Shown: positions 49,080 through 58,384, numbered from the stretch's first letter. The stretch is 64,000 nt of DNA from Actinacidiphila rubida (GCF_900110255.1 NZ_FODD01000021.1:1-64000), one strand, 5' to 3'. Notes: a model not told the origin generated them from the letters alone. Program-made: numbers and translations.

Positions 49080-49805
49080 ATGACGAACCCTGAGAACCCC
49101 AGTTCCGGCAGCCCGGCCCCCGCGAAGGCCCCCGCGAGGGACCCCTGGGAACTGCCGGACGTGTCCGGCCTCGTGGTGGGCGTGCTCGGCGGCACCGGCG
49201 ACCAGGGCCGCGGCCTGGCGTACCGGCTGGCGAAGGCGGGCCAGAAGGTGGTCATCGGGTCCCGCAGCGCCGAACGCGCGCAGGCCGCCGCGGACGAGCT
49301 GGGCCACGGCGTGGAGGGCGCGGACAACGCGGAGTGCGCCCGGCGCAGCGACATCGTGATCGTCGCCGTGCCGTGGGAGGGCCACGCCAGGACCCTCGAG
49401 GCGCTGCGCGCCGACCTCGCGGGCAAGCTCGTGGTGGACTGCGTGAACCCGCTCGGCTTCGACAAGCAGGGCGCCTACGCCCTCGCCGTGGAGGAGGGCA
49501 GCGCGGCGCAGCAGGCCGCGGCCCTGCTGCCGGACTCGCGGGTCACGGCCGCGTTCCACCACCTGTCCGCGGTCCTGCTGCAGGACCCGGACGTCGCGGA
49601 GATCGACACCGACGTGCTGGTGCTCGGCGAGTCCCGCGCCGACACCGACGTGGTGCAGGCGCTCGCCTCCCGCATCCCCGGCATGCGCGGCGTGTTCGGC
49701 GGCCGGCTCCGCAACGCGCACCAGGTCGAGGCGCTGGTGGCCAACCTGATCTCGGTGAACCGCCGCTACAAGGCGCACGCCGGGCTGCGCGTGACGGACG
49801 TGTGA
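49080..49805 (+). CDS. npdG: NADPH-dependent F420 reductase
   Basis: A 241-residue enzyme that passes hydride between NADPH and the deazaflavin F420. The dinucleotide-binding motif is GVLGGTGDQGRGLAYRLAKAG, followed by VVIGSRSAERAQ and DIVIVAVPWEGH. A proline/serine-rich leader of about 25 residues precedes it. ATG at 49080 follows GAAAGGATCCACGGC. F420-dependent chemistry is common in streptomycete secondary metabolism, but no partner enzyme adjoins it. Confidence 0.9.
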   Translation: MTNPENPSSGSPAPAKAPARDPWELPDVSGLVVGVLGGTGDQGRGLAYRLAKAGQKVVIGSRSAERAQAAADELGHGVEGADNAECARRSDIVIVAVPWEGHARTLEALRADLAGKLVVDCVNPLGFDKQGAYALAVEEGSAAQQAAALLPDSRVTAAFHHLSAVLLQDPDVAEIDTDVLVLGESRADTDVVQALASRIPGMRGVFGGRLRNAHQVEALVANLISVNRRYKAHAGLRVTDV

Positions 49806-49840
49806 CGGGCCTCTGACGGAGGTCCGCCGGACGTCCGCCG

Positions 49841-49887
49841 CCGGGCCCGCGGCCCGGCCCCAGGCCGGGGCCGGGCCGCGGGCCCGG
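49841..49887. terminator. perfect 21-bp hairpin after the F420 reductase gene
   Basis: A 21-bp stem (49841-49861 with 49867-49887, arms CCGGGCCCGCGGCCCGGCCCC and its complement) with loop AGGCC, 36 bases after the stop. One of the strongest stems of the window. Confidence 0.85.
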
Positions 49888-49948
49888 GGGCATGGGGGAC
49901 AATGGCCGTACGCCCGACCCGCCCGTACGACCGCAGGAGCCGTCCGCC

Positions 49949-50128
49949 ATGCCCCGCCTCGCCCTTTACGCCCTCGTGGTGTGCCTGCTGGCCCTCGCCG
50001 CCGCGGTGGTGTCCTTCGCGTACGGCAGCTGGCTGGGCATCGTGTGGGTGCTGCTCGCCGGTGTCACCAGCAACATGTGGTGGTACTACCGCCGCAAGGC
50101 GAAGCTGGACGAGCAACGCCACGCGTAG
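49949..50128 (+). CDS. small two-helix membrane protein, 59 residues
   Basis: MPRLALYALVVCLLALAAAVVSF forms the first membrane helix and GIVWVLLAGVTSNMWWYYRRK the second, ending in a basic cytosolic tail. No known function. ATG at 49949 follows CAGGAGCCGTCCGCC. The frame upstream to 49892 is not preferred, because it has no ribosome-binding site. Confidence 0.7.
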   Translation: MPRLALYALVVCLLALAAAVVSFAYGSWLGIVWVLLAGVTSNMWWYYRRKAKLDEQRHA

Positions 50129-50186
50129 CGGTTCCGGGACCGGGTCCGGTCCGCGTCCCTGGGGATCGGGCCGTGCGGCCCGCGGC

Positions 50187-50972
50187 TCAGCTCTTCCAGA
50201 ACTGGAACAGCTGGTAGCCGTTCGCCGCGTACCACGGGTCGACGTGGCACCAGTTCAGCACGTGGTAGACCGCGTCGAAGAACTTGTTGTTGACCGACTG
50301 GATGTACAGCACGCCGAACACCGCGAGCAGGCCGAACGGCGCGTAGGGCGCGACCTGCCGCTTGAAGCCGTCCGACAGCCACGGCTCGACGATCCCGTAG
50401 CCGTCCAGACCGGGCACCGGCAGCAGGTTCAGGAACGCGGCGGAGACCTGGAGCAGCGCCAGGAACGCCAGCGACGACCGGAAGTCCTGCGGCCAGGAGT
50501 CGGCCGTGCCCAGCAGGAACGGCAGCATCAGCAGGAACGCGAACAGCACGTTGGTGAGCGGTCCCGCGGCGGAGATCAGGCTGTGCCGCACCCGGCCGCG
50601 GATCCGGTCGCGCTCGATGTACACCGCGCCGCCGGGCAGCCCGATGCCGCCGGCGATCACGAACAGCACCGGCAGCAGGACGGACAGGACCGCGTTCGCG
50701 TACTTCAGCGGGTTCAGCGTGAGGTAGCCCTTGGCGCCGATCGACAGGTCGCCGCTGTGCAGGGCGGTCCGCGCGTGCGCGTACTCGTGCAGGCACAGGG
50801 AGACGACCCAGCCGGACACGACGAACAGGAACACCGCGAAGCCGTGGTCGGCGGCGTAGTGCGTCCACACCGCCCAGCCCGAGACGGCCATCACCGCGGC
50901 GATGCCGAGGAACACCGGACTGACCCTGCTGTCGCTGCCGCGCCGTGCGCGGCCGATCGGGGTGACGCTCAT
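50187..50972 (-). CDS. site-2 protease family membrane metalloprotease
   Basis: A 261-residue membrane protease of the M50 type. The zinc site is HEYAH (CLHEYAHARTALH), and the second motif is LLPVPGLDGYG in a later helix. It has about five or six helices. Such proteins cut substrates inside the membrane, for example anti-sigma factors. The target is not visible. ATG at 50972 is preferred over the longer frame to 51458. Convergent with the small membrane protein. Confidence 0.9.
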   Translation of the reverse strand: MSVTPIGRARRGSDSRVSPVFLGIAAVMAVSGWAVWTHYAADHGFAVFLFVVSGWVVSLCLHEYAHARTALHSGDLSIGAKGYLTLNPLKYANAVLSVLLPVLFVIAGGIGLPGGAVYIERDRIRGRVRHSLISAAGPLTNVLFAFLLMLPFLLGTADSWPQDFRSSLAFLALLQVSAAFLNLLPVPGLDGYGIVEPWLSDGFKRQVAPYAPFGLLAVFGVLYIQSVNNKFFDAVYHVLNWCHVDPWYAANGYQLFQFWKS

Positions 50973-51535
50973 GGGGACGGATACTCCTGGCGGGCGCGTA
51001 CGGTCGTCGCCAGGCCGGGGGCCTGGCTGCCCGATCATGCCATCCGCTGCCGCGGAGGCACAGGCGGTCCCGGAAGAACGCCCGGCGACCTCCGGGGGTT
51101 CCACCCCCACCCCCACCTGGCCCACACCGTCGGAGCCGGTGCGCCGCGCACCGCGCCCCCACGCACCTGTCGCGTCCGCCGGGCACAGCCTGTCGCGCGT
51201 CCGCCGGGCGGGGCGTGCGGGGCGGCGCCGCCCGCAGTCGCCTCCCTCGGGCTGGTTCCGGCCTCGCCCGGACCGGGTGCGTCTCTGGCCGCGCGGCCGG
51301 AGTTCGCGGCTGTCGGCGCGGGGTGTCCGGCCCGCGGCCGCCCGGTCGCCCAGCGCGGGGCCGTCCGGCGCTGGGGTGCCCGCCGTCGCCCGCCTCGGGC
51401 TGGTTCCGGGTTCACCCGGACCGGGGGTGTGGCGGGCCGGGCGGCCCGGCGCGCACACGCGGGACGAGGGGGCGAATCGGATGGGCGTGTGGGAGGGGTC
51501 GGCGGGGTGGGGGTGTGCTCCGCAACAATGGGCGG
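50973..51535. other. gene-free region with degenerate direct repeat
   Basis: About 560 bases between the protease and the BTAD regulator without a credible gene. Both strands are C/G-rich. The segment CTCGGGCTGGTTCCGG followed by a CCCGGACCGGG tail occurs at 51246-51277 and again at 51394-51425, 148 bases apart, suggesting a duplicated unit. Promoters for both genes should lie near its ends. Confidence 0.5.
51246..51425. repeat. degenerate direct repeat, 148-bp spacing
   Basis: Two copies of CTCGGGCTGGTTCCGG plus a partly conserved CCCGGACCGGG tail, with similar GC-rich filler between. They are probably remnants of a local duplication. Confidence 0.4.
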
Positions 51536-54500
51536 GTGCGATACGCGATCCTCGGCACCACCCAGGCCCTGCGCGCCGACGGGACGGCCTCGGCGCCGGC
51601 CGGCGGGCGGCTGCGCGCGCTGCTCACGGCGCTGGCGCTGCGGCCCGGCCGGGTGGTCGGCGCGGACACGCTCATCGACGAGGTGTGGGACGGCGATCCC
51701 CCGGCGGGGGCGAGCGGAGCGCTGCAGGCGCTGGTCGGGCGGCTGCGCCGGACGCTCGGGCACGACGCGGTGCGCTCGGTCGACGGCGGCTACCTGCTGG
51801 ACGCGGCGCGCGACGACGTGGACCTGTACCGCTTCGAGCGGCTCGCGGAGGAGGGCGCGCGGGCGCTGGCTGACGGCGACGCGGTGAAGGCGGCCGGGCT
51901 GCTCGGCGACGCGCTCGCGCTGTGGCGCGGCCCGGCGCTCGCCGACCTGCCGGACCGGGCGACGGCCGCGGTGCGCGTCGAGGCGCTGCGGGTGGACGCG
52001 CTGCGGCAGCGGCTGACCGCCGAACTGGCTCTGGGACGGGCCGACCGGATCCTGCCGGAACTGGCCCAACTGGCCGCCGCGCACCCGCTGGACGAACCGC
52101 TGCGCGCCCTGCACATCCGCGCGCTGCGCGCTGCCGGCCGCACCGCCGACGCCCTGACCGCGTACGAGGCGGTGCGCCGTGACCTGGCCGACCAGCTCGG
52201 CACCGACCCGAGCGTGGAGCTGCGCCGGCTGCACGCCGAGCTCCTCACCCCCGACGCGCTGCCCGCGCCCGCCGGACCTGCCCCCGTCCCCGCGCCCGCT
52301 CCCGCGCCGGCCGCCGCCACCGCCGCGGCCGAGCGGCCCGGCCCGTCGCGCGCGGCCGGCAACTCCCGTGCGCGGCTGACGAGTTTCGTCGGCCGCGAGG
52401 CCGACCTCGCGGCGGTCGGGGAGGACCTGGCGCGGGCCCGGCTGGTGACGCTCACCGGCCCCGGCGGCACCGGGAAGACCCGCCTGTCGCAGGAGGCCGG
52501 CGACCGGCTCGCGGACCGCTGGCCGGACGGCGTCTGGTACGCGGAACTGGCGCCGGTCAGCGATCCGGGCACCCTGCCGGAGGCGGTGATCAGCGCCCTC
52601 GGGCTGCGCGAGACGCACCTGCGCGGCGGTGCCACCGAGGCCGCCATGGCGGCGGACGCCAAGCGCAAGGACGCGGTGCGGCAGCTCGCGGACTACTGCG
52701 CCGGCCGCACGCTGCTGCTGGTGCTCGACAACTGCGAGCACGTCATCGACGCCGCGGCCGCCCTCGCCGAGCGGCTGCTCGCCGAGTGCCCGGGGCTGAG
52801 CGTGCTGGCGACGAGCCGCGAACCGCTGGGCGTGCCCGGGGAGTCGGTGCGCCCGCTGGACCCGCTGCCCGACCCGCCCGCGCTGCGACTGCTGGCCGAC
52901 CGCGGCGCGGCGGCCCGCCCCGGCTTCTCGGTGGAGGACGACCCGGAGGCGTGCGCCGAGCTGTGCCACCGGCTGGACGGGCTCCCGCTGGCCATCGAAC
53001 TGGCCGCGGCCCGGCTGCGCAGCCTGTCGCCCCGCCAGCTCGCCGACCGGCTCGACGACCGGTTCCGGCTGCTCACCGGCGGCAGCCGCACCCTGCTGCC
53101 GCGCCAGCAGACGCTGCGCGCCGTCGTCGACTGGTCGTGGGACCTGATGGAGCCGGTGGAGCGCGTGATGCTGCGGCGCCTCGCGGTGTTCCGCGGCGGC
53201 TGGACGCTGGAGGCCGCCGAGTCGGTGTGCGCGGACCCGCGCCCGGAGAGCGGCGACGGCGACCGCATCGACGGGCTGGACGTCGCGGCCCTGCTGGGTT
53301 CCCTTGTCGACAAGTCGCTCGTCCTGGCCGACGTCAACGGGGACGGCGCCCGCTACCGGATGCTGGAGACCATCTCCGAGTACTCCGGCGAGCGGCTGGA
53401 CGCCTCGGGGGAGCGGGCCGCGGTCGAGGCCCGCCACATCGCGTTCTTCCGCGAACTCGCCCGGTGTGCGGACCGGCAGCTGCGCGGGCGGGACCAACTC
53501 GTCTGGTTCGAGCGGCTGGAGCGGGAGCACGAGAACCTGCGGGCCGCCCTGCGACGGGCCGTGGCGGCGGGCGACGAGCAGCAGGCGCTCGTCCTGGTGC
53601 TGGGCTGCGCCTGGTTCTGGGAGGTGCGCCACTACCAGTCCGAGCGGCGGCAGTGGCCGGCCGCGGTGTCCGCGCTCGGACCCGACCCGTTCCTGGAACC
53701 GCCGGGGCAGGACCCGGTCCCGCTGGGGCCGCTGGAGGGCCCGCTGCCGCTGGAGGGCGAGCGGCTGGCCGAGGCCCGCCGCTGGGTGCGCGTCGTCGAG
53801 CTGACCGCCAACGACGGCCAGAACGACTGGTGGAACGACCCGCAGCTGGCCAAGGTCGGGGCCGGCATGATCGCCGCCTATCCGCCGCATCTGCCGCAGG
53901 CGGCCCGGTTCCCCGGCATCCTGCGGCCCTACGGCGCCTTCTTCTGCGGCGACTTCGCCCGGCTGCCGCAGCTCGTCGACGAGGCCGTCCAGGCGTGCCG
54001 GCGGCACGGCCGGGACTGGGAGCTGGCGTTCTCCCTCCAGCTGCGGGCCAAGGTCAACAACGACGTGCTCGAGCGGGCGCACACCGCGGTCGACGACGTC
54101 AGTGAGAGCCGGCGGCTGTTCGAGCGCCTCGGCGACGAGTGGGGCGTGGCCGAGACGCTGTCCGCGGAGGCCGAGGGCGCGGGCAACAGCGGCGACTACG
54201 CGCGGGCCGCCGAGTGCTGCCGCCGCGGCATCGTGCTGGCCGCCAAGATCGGCTCCCACCAGCACGTGCCGGTACTCACCGTCCGCCTCGGCGAGGCCCT
54301 GGTCAACGCCGGGGAGCGGGACGAGGGCATGCGGCTGCTCTACGAGGGGGTGGCCGAGGCCGAGCGGTTCGGCGCGATGAACGACGGCGCCGCCTTCTAC
54401 GGCAAGATGCTGCTGACCATGGCCCTCAGCCGTGACGGCCAGCACGAGGAGGCCCTGGCGCTGGTCGAGGAGACGATGCGGGGCGACGTCCTGCGCGGCC

Positions 54501-54949
54501 AGCCGAACTTCATCGCGGGGATCCTGGCCGGCGTCAAGGGCTATCTGATCGGGCGGCTCGGCCGTCCCGAGGAGGGCCTGCGGATGCTCGGCGACGGCAT
54601 CGCCGTCCTGGCCGGCCACGCACTGGCCAACGTCATCACCCCGCGTCTGGGCGTGCTGCTGGCGCCCGGCGCGATCGAGCTGCTGGCGCTGCTCTCCGAG
54701 GCCGGGGCGCGCGACGCCGGCCGGCTGGACGACCTCGCCGGGCGCCGGGCCCGCCGCGCCGTCATGCTGGCCTGCGCCCACGAGCGGCTGCGCCCGCAGG
54801 TGATCCCGCCGGCCGAGGCGAAGCTGCTCGGCGAGGTGCTGGAGCGGCTGCGGGCCCTGCTCGGCGACGCGGCGTTCGCGGCGGCGTACGCCGAGGGCGA
54901 CGGCCTGTCCGTGGACGAGACCGTCGCCCTCATGCGCGACGTGGACTGA
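51536..54949 (+). CDS. AfsR-family BTAD transcriptional regulator, 1137 residues
   Basis: A large regulator. The winged-helix DNA-binding domain (about 1-90: DTLIDEVWDGDPP, ALQALVGRLRRTLG, GYLL) is followed by the BTAD helical domain (about 95-240) and a Pro/Ala linker. An NB-ARC-like ATPase follows, with P-loop GPGGTGKT (308-315) and Walker B LLLVLDNCEHV. A large C-terminal part of TPR-like repeats (about 560-1000) ends the protein. Members activate antibiotic or resistance genes. The convergent ABC transporter ends 21 bases from its stop and is the plausible target. GTG start at 51536, with AACAATGGGCGG just upstream and no ribosome-binding site. Confidence 0.9.
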   Translation: MRYAILGTTQALRADGTASAPAGGRLRALLTALALRPGRVVGADTLIDEVWDGDPPAGASGALQALVGRLRRTLGHDAVRSVDGGYLLDAARDDVDLYRFERLAEEGARALADGDAVKAAGLLGDALALWRGPALADLPDRATAAVRVEALRVDALRQRLTAELALGRADRILPELAQLAAAHPLDEPLRALHIRALRAAGRTADALTAYEAVRRDLADQLGTDPSVELRRLHAELLTPDALPAPAGPAPVPAPAPAPAAATAAAERPGPSRAAGNSRARLTSFVGREADLAAVGEDLARARLVTLTGPGGTGKTRLSQEAGDRLADRWPDGVWYAELAPVSDPGTLPEAVISALGLRETHLRGGATEAAMAADAKRKDAVRQLADYCAGRTLLLVLDNCEHVIDAAAALAERLLAECPGLSVLATSREPLGVPGESVRPLDPLPDPPALRLLADRGAAARPGFSVEDDPEACAELCHRLDGLPLAIELAAARLRSLSPRQLADRLDDRFRLLTGGSRTLLPRQQTLRAVVDWSWDLMEPVERVMLRRLAVFRGGWTLEAAESVCADPRPESGDGDRIDGLDVAALLGSLVDKSLVLADVNGDGARYRMLETISEYSGERLDASGERAAVEARHIAFFRELARCADRQLRGRDQLVWFERLEREHENLRAALRRAVAAGDEQQALVLVLGCAWFWEVRHYQSERRQWPAAVSALGPDPFLEPPGQDPVPLGPLEGPLPLEGERLAEARRWVRVVELTANDGQNDWWNDPQLAKVGAGMIAAYPPHLPQAARFPGILRPYGAFFCGDFARLPQLVDEAVQACRRHGRDWELAFSLQLRAKVNNDVLERAHTAVDDVSESRRLFERLGDEWGVAETLSAEAEGAGNSGDYARAAECCRRGIVLAAKIGSHQHVPVLTVRLGEALVNAGERDEGMRLLYEGVAEAERFGAMNDGAAFYGKMLLTMALSRDGQHEEALALVEETMRGDVLRGQPNFIAGILAGVKGYLIGRLGRPEEGLRMLGDGIAVLAGHALANVITPRLGVLLAPGAIELLALLSEAGARDAGRLDDLAGRRARRAVMLACAHERLRPQVIPPAEAKLLGEVLERLRALLGDAAFAAAYAEGDGLSVDETVALMRDVD

Positions 54950-54969
54950 CGGGACCGGGACCGGGCCGG

Positions 54970-55803
54970 TCAGGTCTTCCTGCGGAACCGCGCCACCGCC
55001 AGCGGTGCGGTCACCAGCGTGATGCCGACCGACCAGGCCAGCACCATCCACACCGAGTGCGCCACGGCGCCGCCGTTGACCAGCGCGCGGGCCGCGTCGG
55101 CCAGGTTGGACAGCGGGTTCACCTTGGTGAAGCTCTCCAGCCAGCCGGGCATCGTGGTGGGCTTGGCGAAGATGGAGCTGCCGAACTGGAGCGGCATCAG
55201 GACGAGCATCGCGACCCCCTGGACCGCCTGGGCCGTCCGCATGGTCAGCCCGAGCAGGATGAAGATCCACATGAGCGAGGCACCGAAGACCGCCGACAGG
55301 CCGACCGCCGCGACCAGGTGCATGACGTCGGTGTGGATGGTCAGGCCCAGGGCGAAGCCCATGCCCAGCAGGATCGCGATGGCGATCAGCATCCGCCCGA
55401 CCTCGACGACGATCTTCGCGATCAGGACCGAGGACCGCGCGATCGGCATCGTGCGGAACCGGTCCATGACCCCCTTCTTGAAGTCGTCGTTGATCCCTGT
55501 CCCCACGGCCATGGAGATGTTCATGCCCATCATGGCCATCAGGCCGGGGACCACGTAGTTCACGTACGCCTGCTGGTGCCCCTTGCCGGAGACCGCGCCG
55601 CCGAAGACGTACACGAACAGCAGGGTGAAGATCACCGGCATCAGCAGGGCGTCGAACATCGACTCCGGGTCCTGCTTGATCTGGAGCATGTTGCGGCGCG
55701 CCAGCGCGCCGATGTGCCGCAGGTTGGCCCGCAGGCCGATCCGGCCCTCGCCGTCCACGGCCGGCTTCGCCGCGAGGGGAGCCGTCGCCGTCGCCGCGCT
55801 CAT
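54970..55803 (-). CDS. DrrB-like ABC-2 transporter permease
   Basis: A 277-residue membrane subunit with six helices. RNMLQIKQDPESMFDALLMPVIFTLLFVYVFG and NYVVPGLMAMMGMNISMAVGTGINDDFKKGVMDRFRTMPI are the DrrB family motifs. It works with the ATPase encoded just before it, overlapping by four bases (ATGA). It likely exports a hydrophobic drug-like compound. The AfsR-type regulator gene ends 21 bases away on the other strand. Confidence 0.9.
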   Translation of the reverse strand: MSAATATAPLAAKPAVDGEGRIGLRANLRHIGALARRNMLQIKQDPESMFDALLMPVIFTLLFVYVFGGAVSGKGHQQAYVNYVVPGLMAMMGMNISMAVGTGINDDFKKGVMDRFRTMPIARSSVLIAKIVVEVGRMLIAIAILLGMGFALGLTIHTDVMHLVAAVGLSAVFGASLMWIFILLGLTMRTAQAVQGVAMLVLMPLQFGSSIFAKPTTMPGWLESFTKVNPLSNLADAARALVNGGAVAHSVWMVLAWSVGITLVTAPLAVARFRRKT

Positions 55804-56921
55804 ACCGTCACCTCCACGTTCTCGTCGTCGTGCGTCAGGTCGTTCTTCGCGGTGCGCGCGCCGCCGTCCCGCGCGGTACCGGCGGCCTCCGCCTCGCCGG
55901 TCCCGTCGCCGGTCTCCGTGCCGGTCGCGTCGCCGGTCTCCGCGGACTCGGCCGGCCGGCCGGTGATGGCCAGGAACACCTCGTCCAGGCTCGGCAGGTG
56001 CGTGTCGATGTGGGCGATGCCGAAGCCGCGCGCGCTCACCAGCGCGACCACCGCGGTCAGCTGCTCGTCGCTGAGGATCGGCACGCTCACCATGCCCTCG
56101 GCCGGGTCGGCGTTGGCGCCGGCGACGCCGTCCAGGCCCGCCCCGCCGATCAGCGCGGCCATCGCGGCGGCCTGCGCCGGGTCGGTCGGGCGGATCTGCA
56201 GGGTGCGCCCGCCCACCTTCGCCTTCAGCTCGGCGACCCTGCCCTCGGCGATGACCCGGCCGCGGTCGATGACCGTCAGCTCGTTCGCGAGTTGCTCGGC
56301 CTCCTCCATGTACTGGGTGGTCAGCAGCACCGTCGCGCCGTCGGCGACCATCCCCTGCACCTCGTCCCACACCTCGTTGCGGGTGCGCGGGTCCAGGCCG
56401 GTCGTCGGCTCGTCCAGGTACAGGACCGAGGGGCGGCCGATCATGCTGGCCGCCAGGTCGAGGCGGCGGCGCATGCCGCCGGAGTACTGCATCGCCGGGC
56501 GCTTGGCGGCCTCGGTCAGCGAGAATCGCTCCAGCAGCTCGTCGGCGCGGGCCCTGGCGTCCGTGCGGGACAGGTCGAGCAGCCGGCCGATCATGTAGAG
56601 GTTCTCCCGGCCGGACAGCTTCTCGTCCACCGAGGCGTACTGGCCGGTGAGGCCGATCACCCGGCGCAGCTGCCGGGGCTGGGTGAGCACGTCGTAGCCG
56701 GCCACGCGGGCACTGCCCGCGTCGGGCTTGATGAGCGTGGACAGGACCCGCACGAGCGTGGTCTTGCCGGCGCCGTTCGGGCCGAGGACACCGAGCACGG
56801 TGCCCTGGCGCACCTGGAGGTCCACCCCGTCGAGGGCCTTGGTCTCGCCGTAGTGCTTGACCAGGCCGCGCACCTCGACGGCGGCGGTCCCGCCGTGGTC
56901 ATTGAGTCGTCGCGTCGTCAT
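55800..56921 (-). CDS. DrrA-like ABC transporter ATPase
   Basis: A 373-residue ATPase of the daunorubicin-resistance type. Walker A is GPNGAGKTT, the signature YSGGMRRRLDLA and Walker B VLYLDEPTTGLD. The family tail GGRTLQIRP and LPSLDEVFLAITG follows. After the domain comes an acidic Thr/Gly/Asp-rich tail of about 40 residues that is unusual. ATG at 56921 (MTTRRLNDHG) is chosen. A start at 56933 (MVVAM) would add four residues. Phased TGTCGG repeats lie just upstream. Confidence 0.9.
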   Translation of the reverse strand: MTTRRLNDHGGTAAVEVRGLVKHYGETKALDGVDLQVRQGTVLGVLGPNGAGKTTLVRVLSTLIKPDAGSARVAGYDVLTQPRQLRRVIGLTGQYASVDEKLSGRENLYMIGRLLDLSRTDARARADELLERFSLTEAAKRPAMQYSGGMRRRLDLAASMIGRPSVLYLDEPTTGLDPRTRNEVWDEVQGMVADGATVLLTTQYMEEAEQLANELTVIDRGRVIAEGRVAELKAKVGGRTLQIRPTDPAQAAAMAALIGGAGLDGVAGANADPAEGMVSVPILSDEQLTAVVALVSARGFGIAHIDTHLPSLDEVFLAITGRPAESAETGDATGTETGDGTGEAEAAGTARDGGARTAKNDLTHDDENVEVTV

Positions 56922-56944
56922 GGCCACCACCATGGCGGACCCCG

Positions 56945-57027
56945 CCGACAGCGCACCGACATGTCACCGACAGGCCCGCCACCGGCGTGCGACCAGCGGT
57001 GTCGGTGCGGTGTCGGCGCCGTGTCGG
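56945..57027. repeat. two opposed sets of three phased TGTCGG repeats
   Basis: CCGACA occurs at 56945, 56956 and 56967, and TGTCGG at 57000, 57011 and 57022, each spaced exactly 11 bases. The two sets face each other as an inverted pair around 56986. The left set lies 12-24 bases from the start of the ABC ATPase. Such helix-phased repeats are typical of SARP/AfsR-type activator sites. Confidence 0.65.
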
Positions 57028-57086
57028 CGGCCCGCGGGGGTTCCCCCGGGGGCTCGCACCGGCACGGTCCGTGCCGGGATTCCCGG

Positions 57087-57773
57087 CTACGCCGACGCGG
57101 GCACCGCCACCAGGACGCGCCCCTGGTCGGTGCGGATCTCCCATGTCCTGATCTGGCCCTTGTGCAGGTCGGTGGCGCCGTGCACGGTCAGCGGGCGGGG
57201 CTGGGCGTCGGTGCCGTAGCCGGCGTCCGGCACCGACCAGGTGGCGATGCTCTGCCGATGCCCCTGGCCGTCGACGGCGACCAGGCTGCAGGTCAGCGGC
57301 CCGCGGACACCGGTCAGCCGCAGATCGACGGCGGTGCCCCAGGGTTTGTCGGCCACCCCGACGACGGCCGACGCGCCGGTGGCCGGGTTGCTGGCCGAGA
57401 CCCGGTCCGCGGCGAAGGTCGGCGACGCGACCGGCGCGCCCGCGCTGCCCTCCGTCGCCAGGACCGCGACGGTGGGACCGCCGACGACCAGGACCGCGGC
57501 CGCCGCGACCGCGGCGAGCCTGCGGCGCCTGCGCGCCCGGCGCTCGGCCGTGACCTGCGCGAGCAGCCGGTCCAGCATGGCGTCCCCGCCGGGCGGCTCG
57601 GCGAACGCGACGCCGTCCTCCCGGACCTCCTCCAGGACCGGGACGACCCCGATCAGCTCGTCCAGCGCCGCGGCGCACTCCTCGCAGCCGGCCAGGTGGT
57701 CCTCGAACGCGGCCATCTCCGCGTCGTCGAGCGCCCCGAGTAGATAGGCGCCCACGTCCACATGCGGTGTCAT
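57087..57773 (-). CDS. anti-sigma factor with zinc-finger domain
   Basis: A 228-residue membrane anti-sigma factor. The zinc-binding motif HLAGCEEC (H-x3-C-x2-C) lies at the start (about 24-34). One membrane helix (AAVAAAAVLVVGGPTVAVLA, about 90-110) and an extracytoplasmic domain follow. Its start codon overlaps the stop of the sigma factor gene by four bases, so they are coupled. It would hold that sigma factor inactive until a signal outside the cell arrives. Confidence 0.88.
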   Translation of the reverse strand: MTPHVDVGAYLLGALDDAEMAAFEDHLAGCEECAAALDELIGVVPVLEEVREDGVAFAEPPGGDAMLDRLLAQVTAERRARRRRRLAAVAAAAVLVVGGPTVAVLATEGSAGAPVASPTFAADRVSASNPATGASAVVGVADKPWGTAVDLRLTGVRGPLTCSLVAVDGQGHRQSIATWSVPDAGYGTDAQPRPLTVHGATDLHKGQIRTWEIRTDQGRVLVAVPASA

Positions 57774-58384
57774 GGGGTGGTCACCCCTCTCTCCTCCAGC
57801 GCGTTCCGCAGAGCGCGCAGCGCGTAGAACACCCGGGACCTGACGGTGCCCGGCGGCAGCCCCAGCTCCTCGGCCGCCTCGTTGACGGTACGGCCGCGGA
57901 AGTACGTCTCCACCAGGGCCTCCCGGTGGGCGGCCGACAGGTCCTGCAGCGCGTCGGAGATCGTCATCAGCCGCAGCGACCGGTCCAGCTCGTCGCGGGC
58001 CGGCAGCTGCTCCAGCGCGGCGGGGGAGGTCTCCGGCGGGCGGGCCTGGCGGCTGCGGTGGGTGTCGATGACGATCCGGCGGGCGACGGTCACCAGCCAC
58101 GGGCGCAGCGAGCGGGCCGCGGGGTCCAGGCGGGACGCGCTCTTCCAGGCGCGCAGCAGCGTCTCCTGGACCACGTCCTCGGCGAGGTAGCGGTCCCCGG
58201 CGACCAGTTTGAGCACGTAGGCGTAGAGCGCGCCCGCGTGCTCGCGGTACAGCGCCCGCATCAGCTCCTCTTCCGGCACCGGTCCGGTCGGTCCCGGGGT
58301 TCCGGAAGGGGGAGGTCCGTCCACGCGGGCATCCTGCCGTACGCGCCGCGCCGGGTCGAGTTCGCGTATCGCCGATCGAGACAC
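57770..58384 (-). CDS. ECF RNA polymerase sigma factor
   Basis: A 204-residue ECF sigma factor. Region 2 has LYAYVLKLVAGDRYLAEDVVQETLLRAWKS and RPWLVTVARRIVIDTHRSRQAR. Region 4 has LSAAHREALVETYFRGRTVNEAAEELGLPPGTVRSRVFYALRALR. It directs polymerase to the genes of an extracytoplasmic-stress response. GTG start at 58384 with GGAG ahead. It is first in an operon with its anti-sigma factor. The N-terminal 40 residues are a proline-rich extension. Confidence 0.92.
   Translation of the reverse strand: MSRSAIRELDPARRVRQDARVDGPPPSGTPGPTGPVPEEELMRALYREHAGALYAYVLKLVAGDRYLAEDVVQETLLRAWKSASRLDPAARSLRPWLVTVARRIVIDTHRSRQARPPETSPAALEQLPARDELDRSLRLMTISDALQDLSAAHREALVETYFRGRTVNEAAEELGLPPGTVRSRVFYALRALRNALEERGVTTP

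Noticed and set aside
47553..49805. A 750-residue reading frame through the F420 reductase region
   Set aside because: The part before 49080 is antisense to two genes and is Arg/Gln-rich. Only the last 241 residues have the reductase motifs and a ribosome-binding site.
51035..55270. A 1411-residue open frame on the minus strand across the BTAD regulator
   Set aside because: It is antisense to a well-supported regulator with clear domains. Its own translation is Arg/Gly/Pro/Ala-rich filler without domain motifs, as expected from GC-rich shadow frames.
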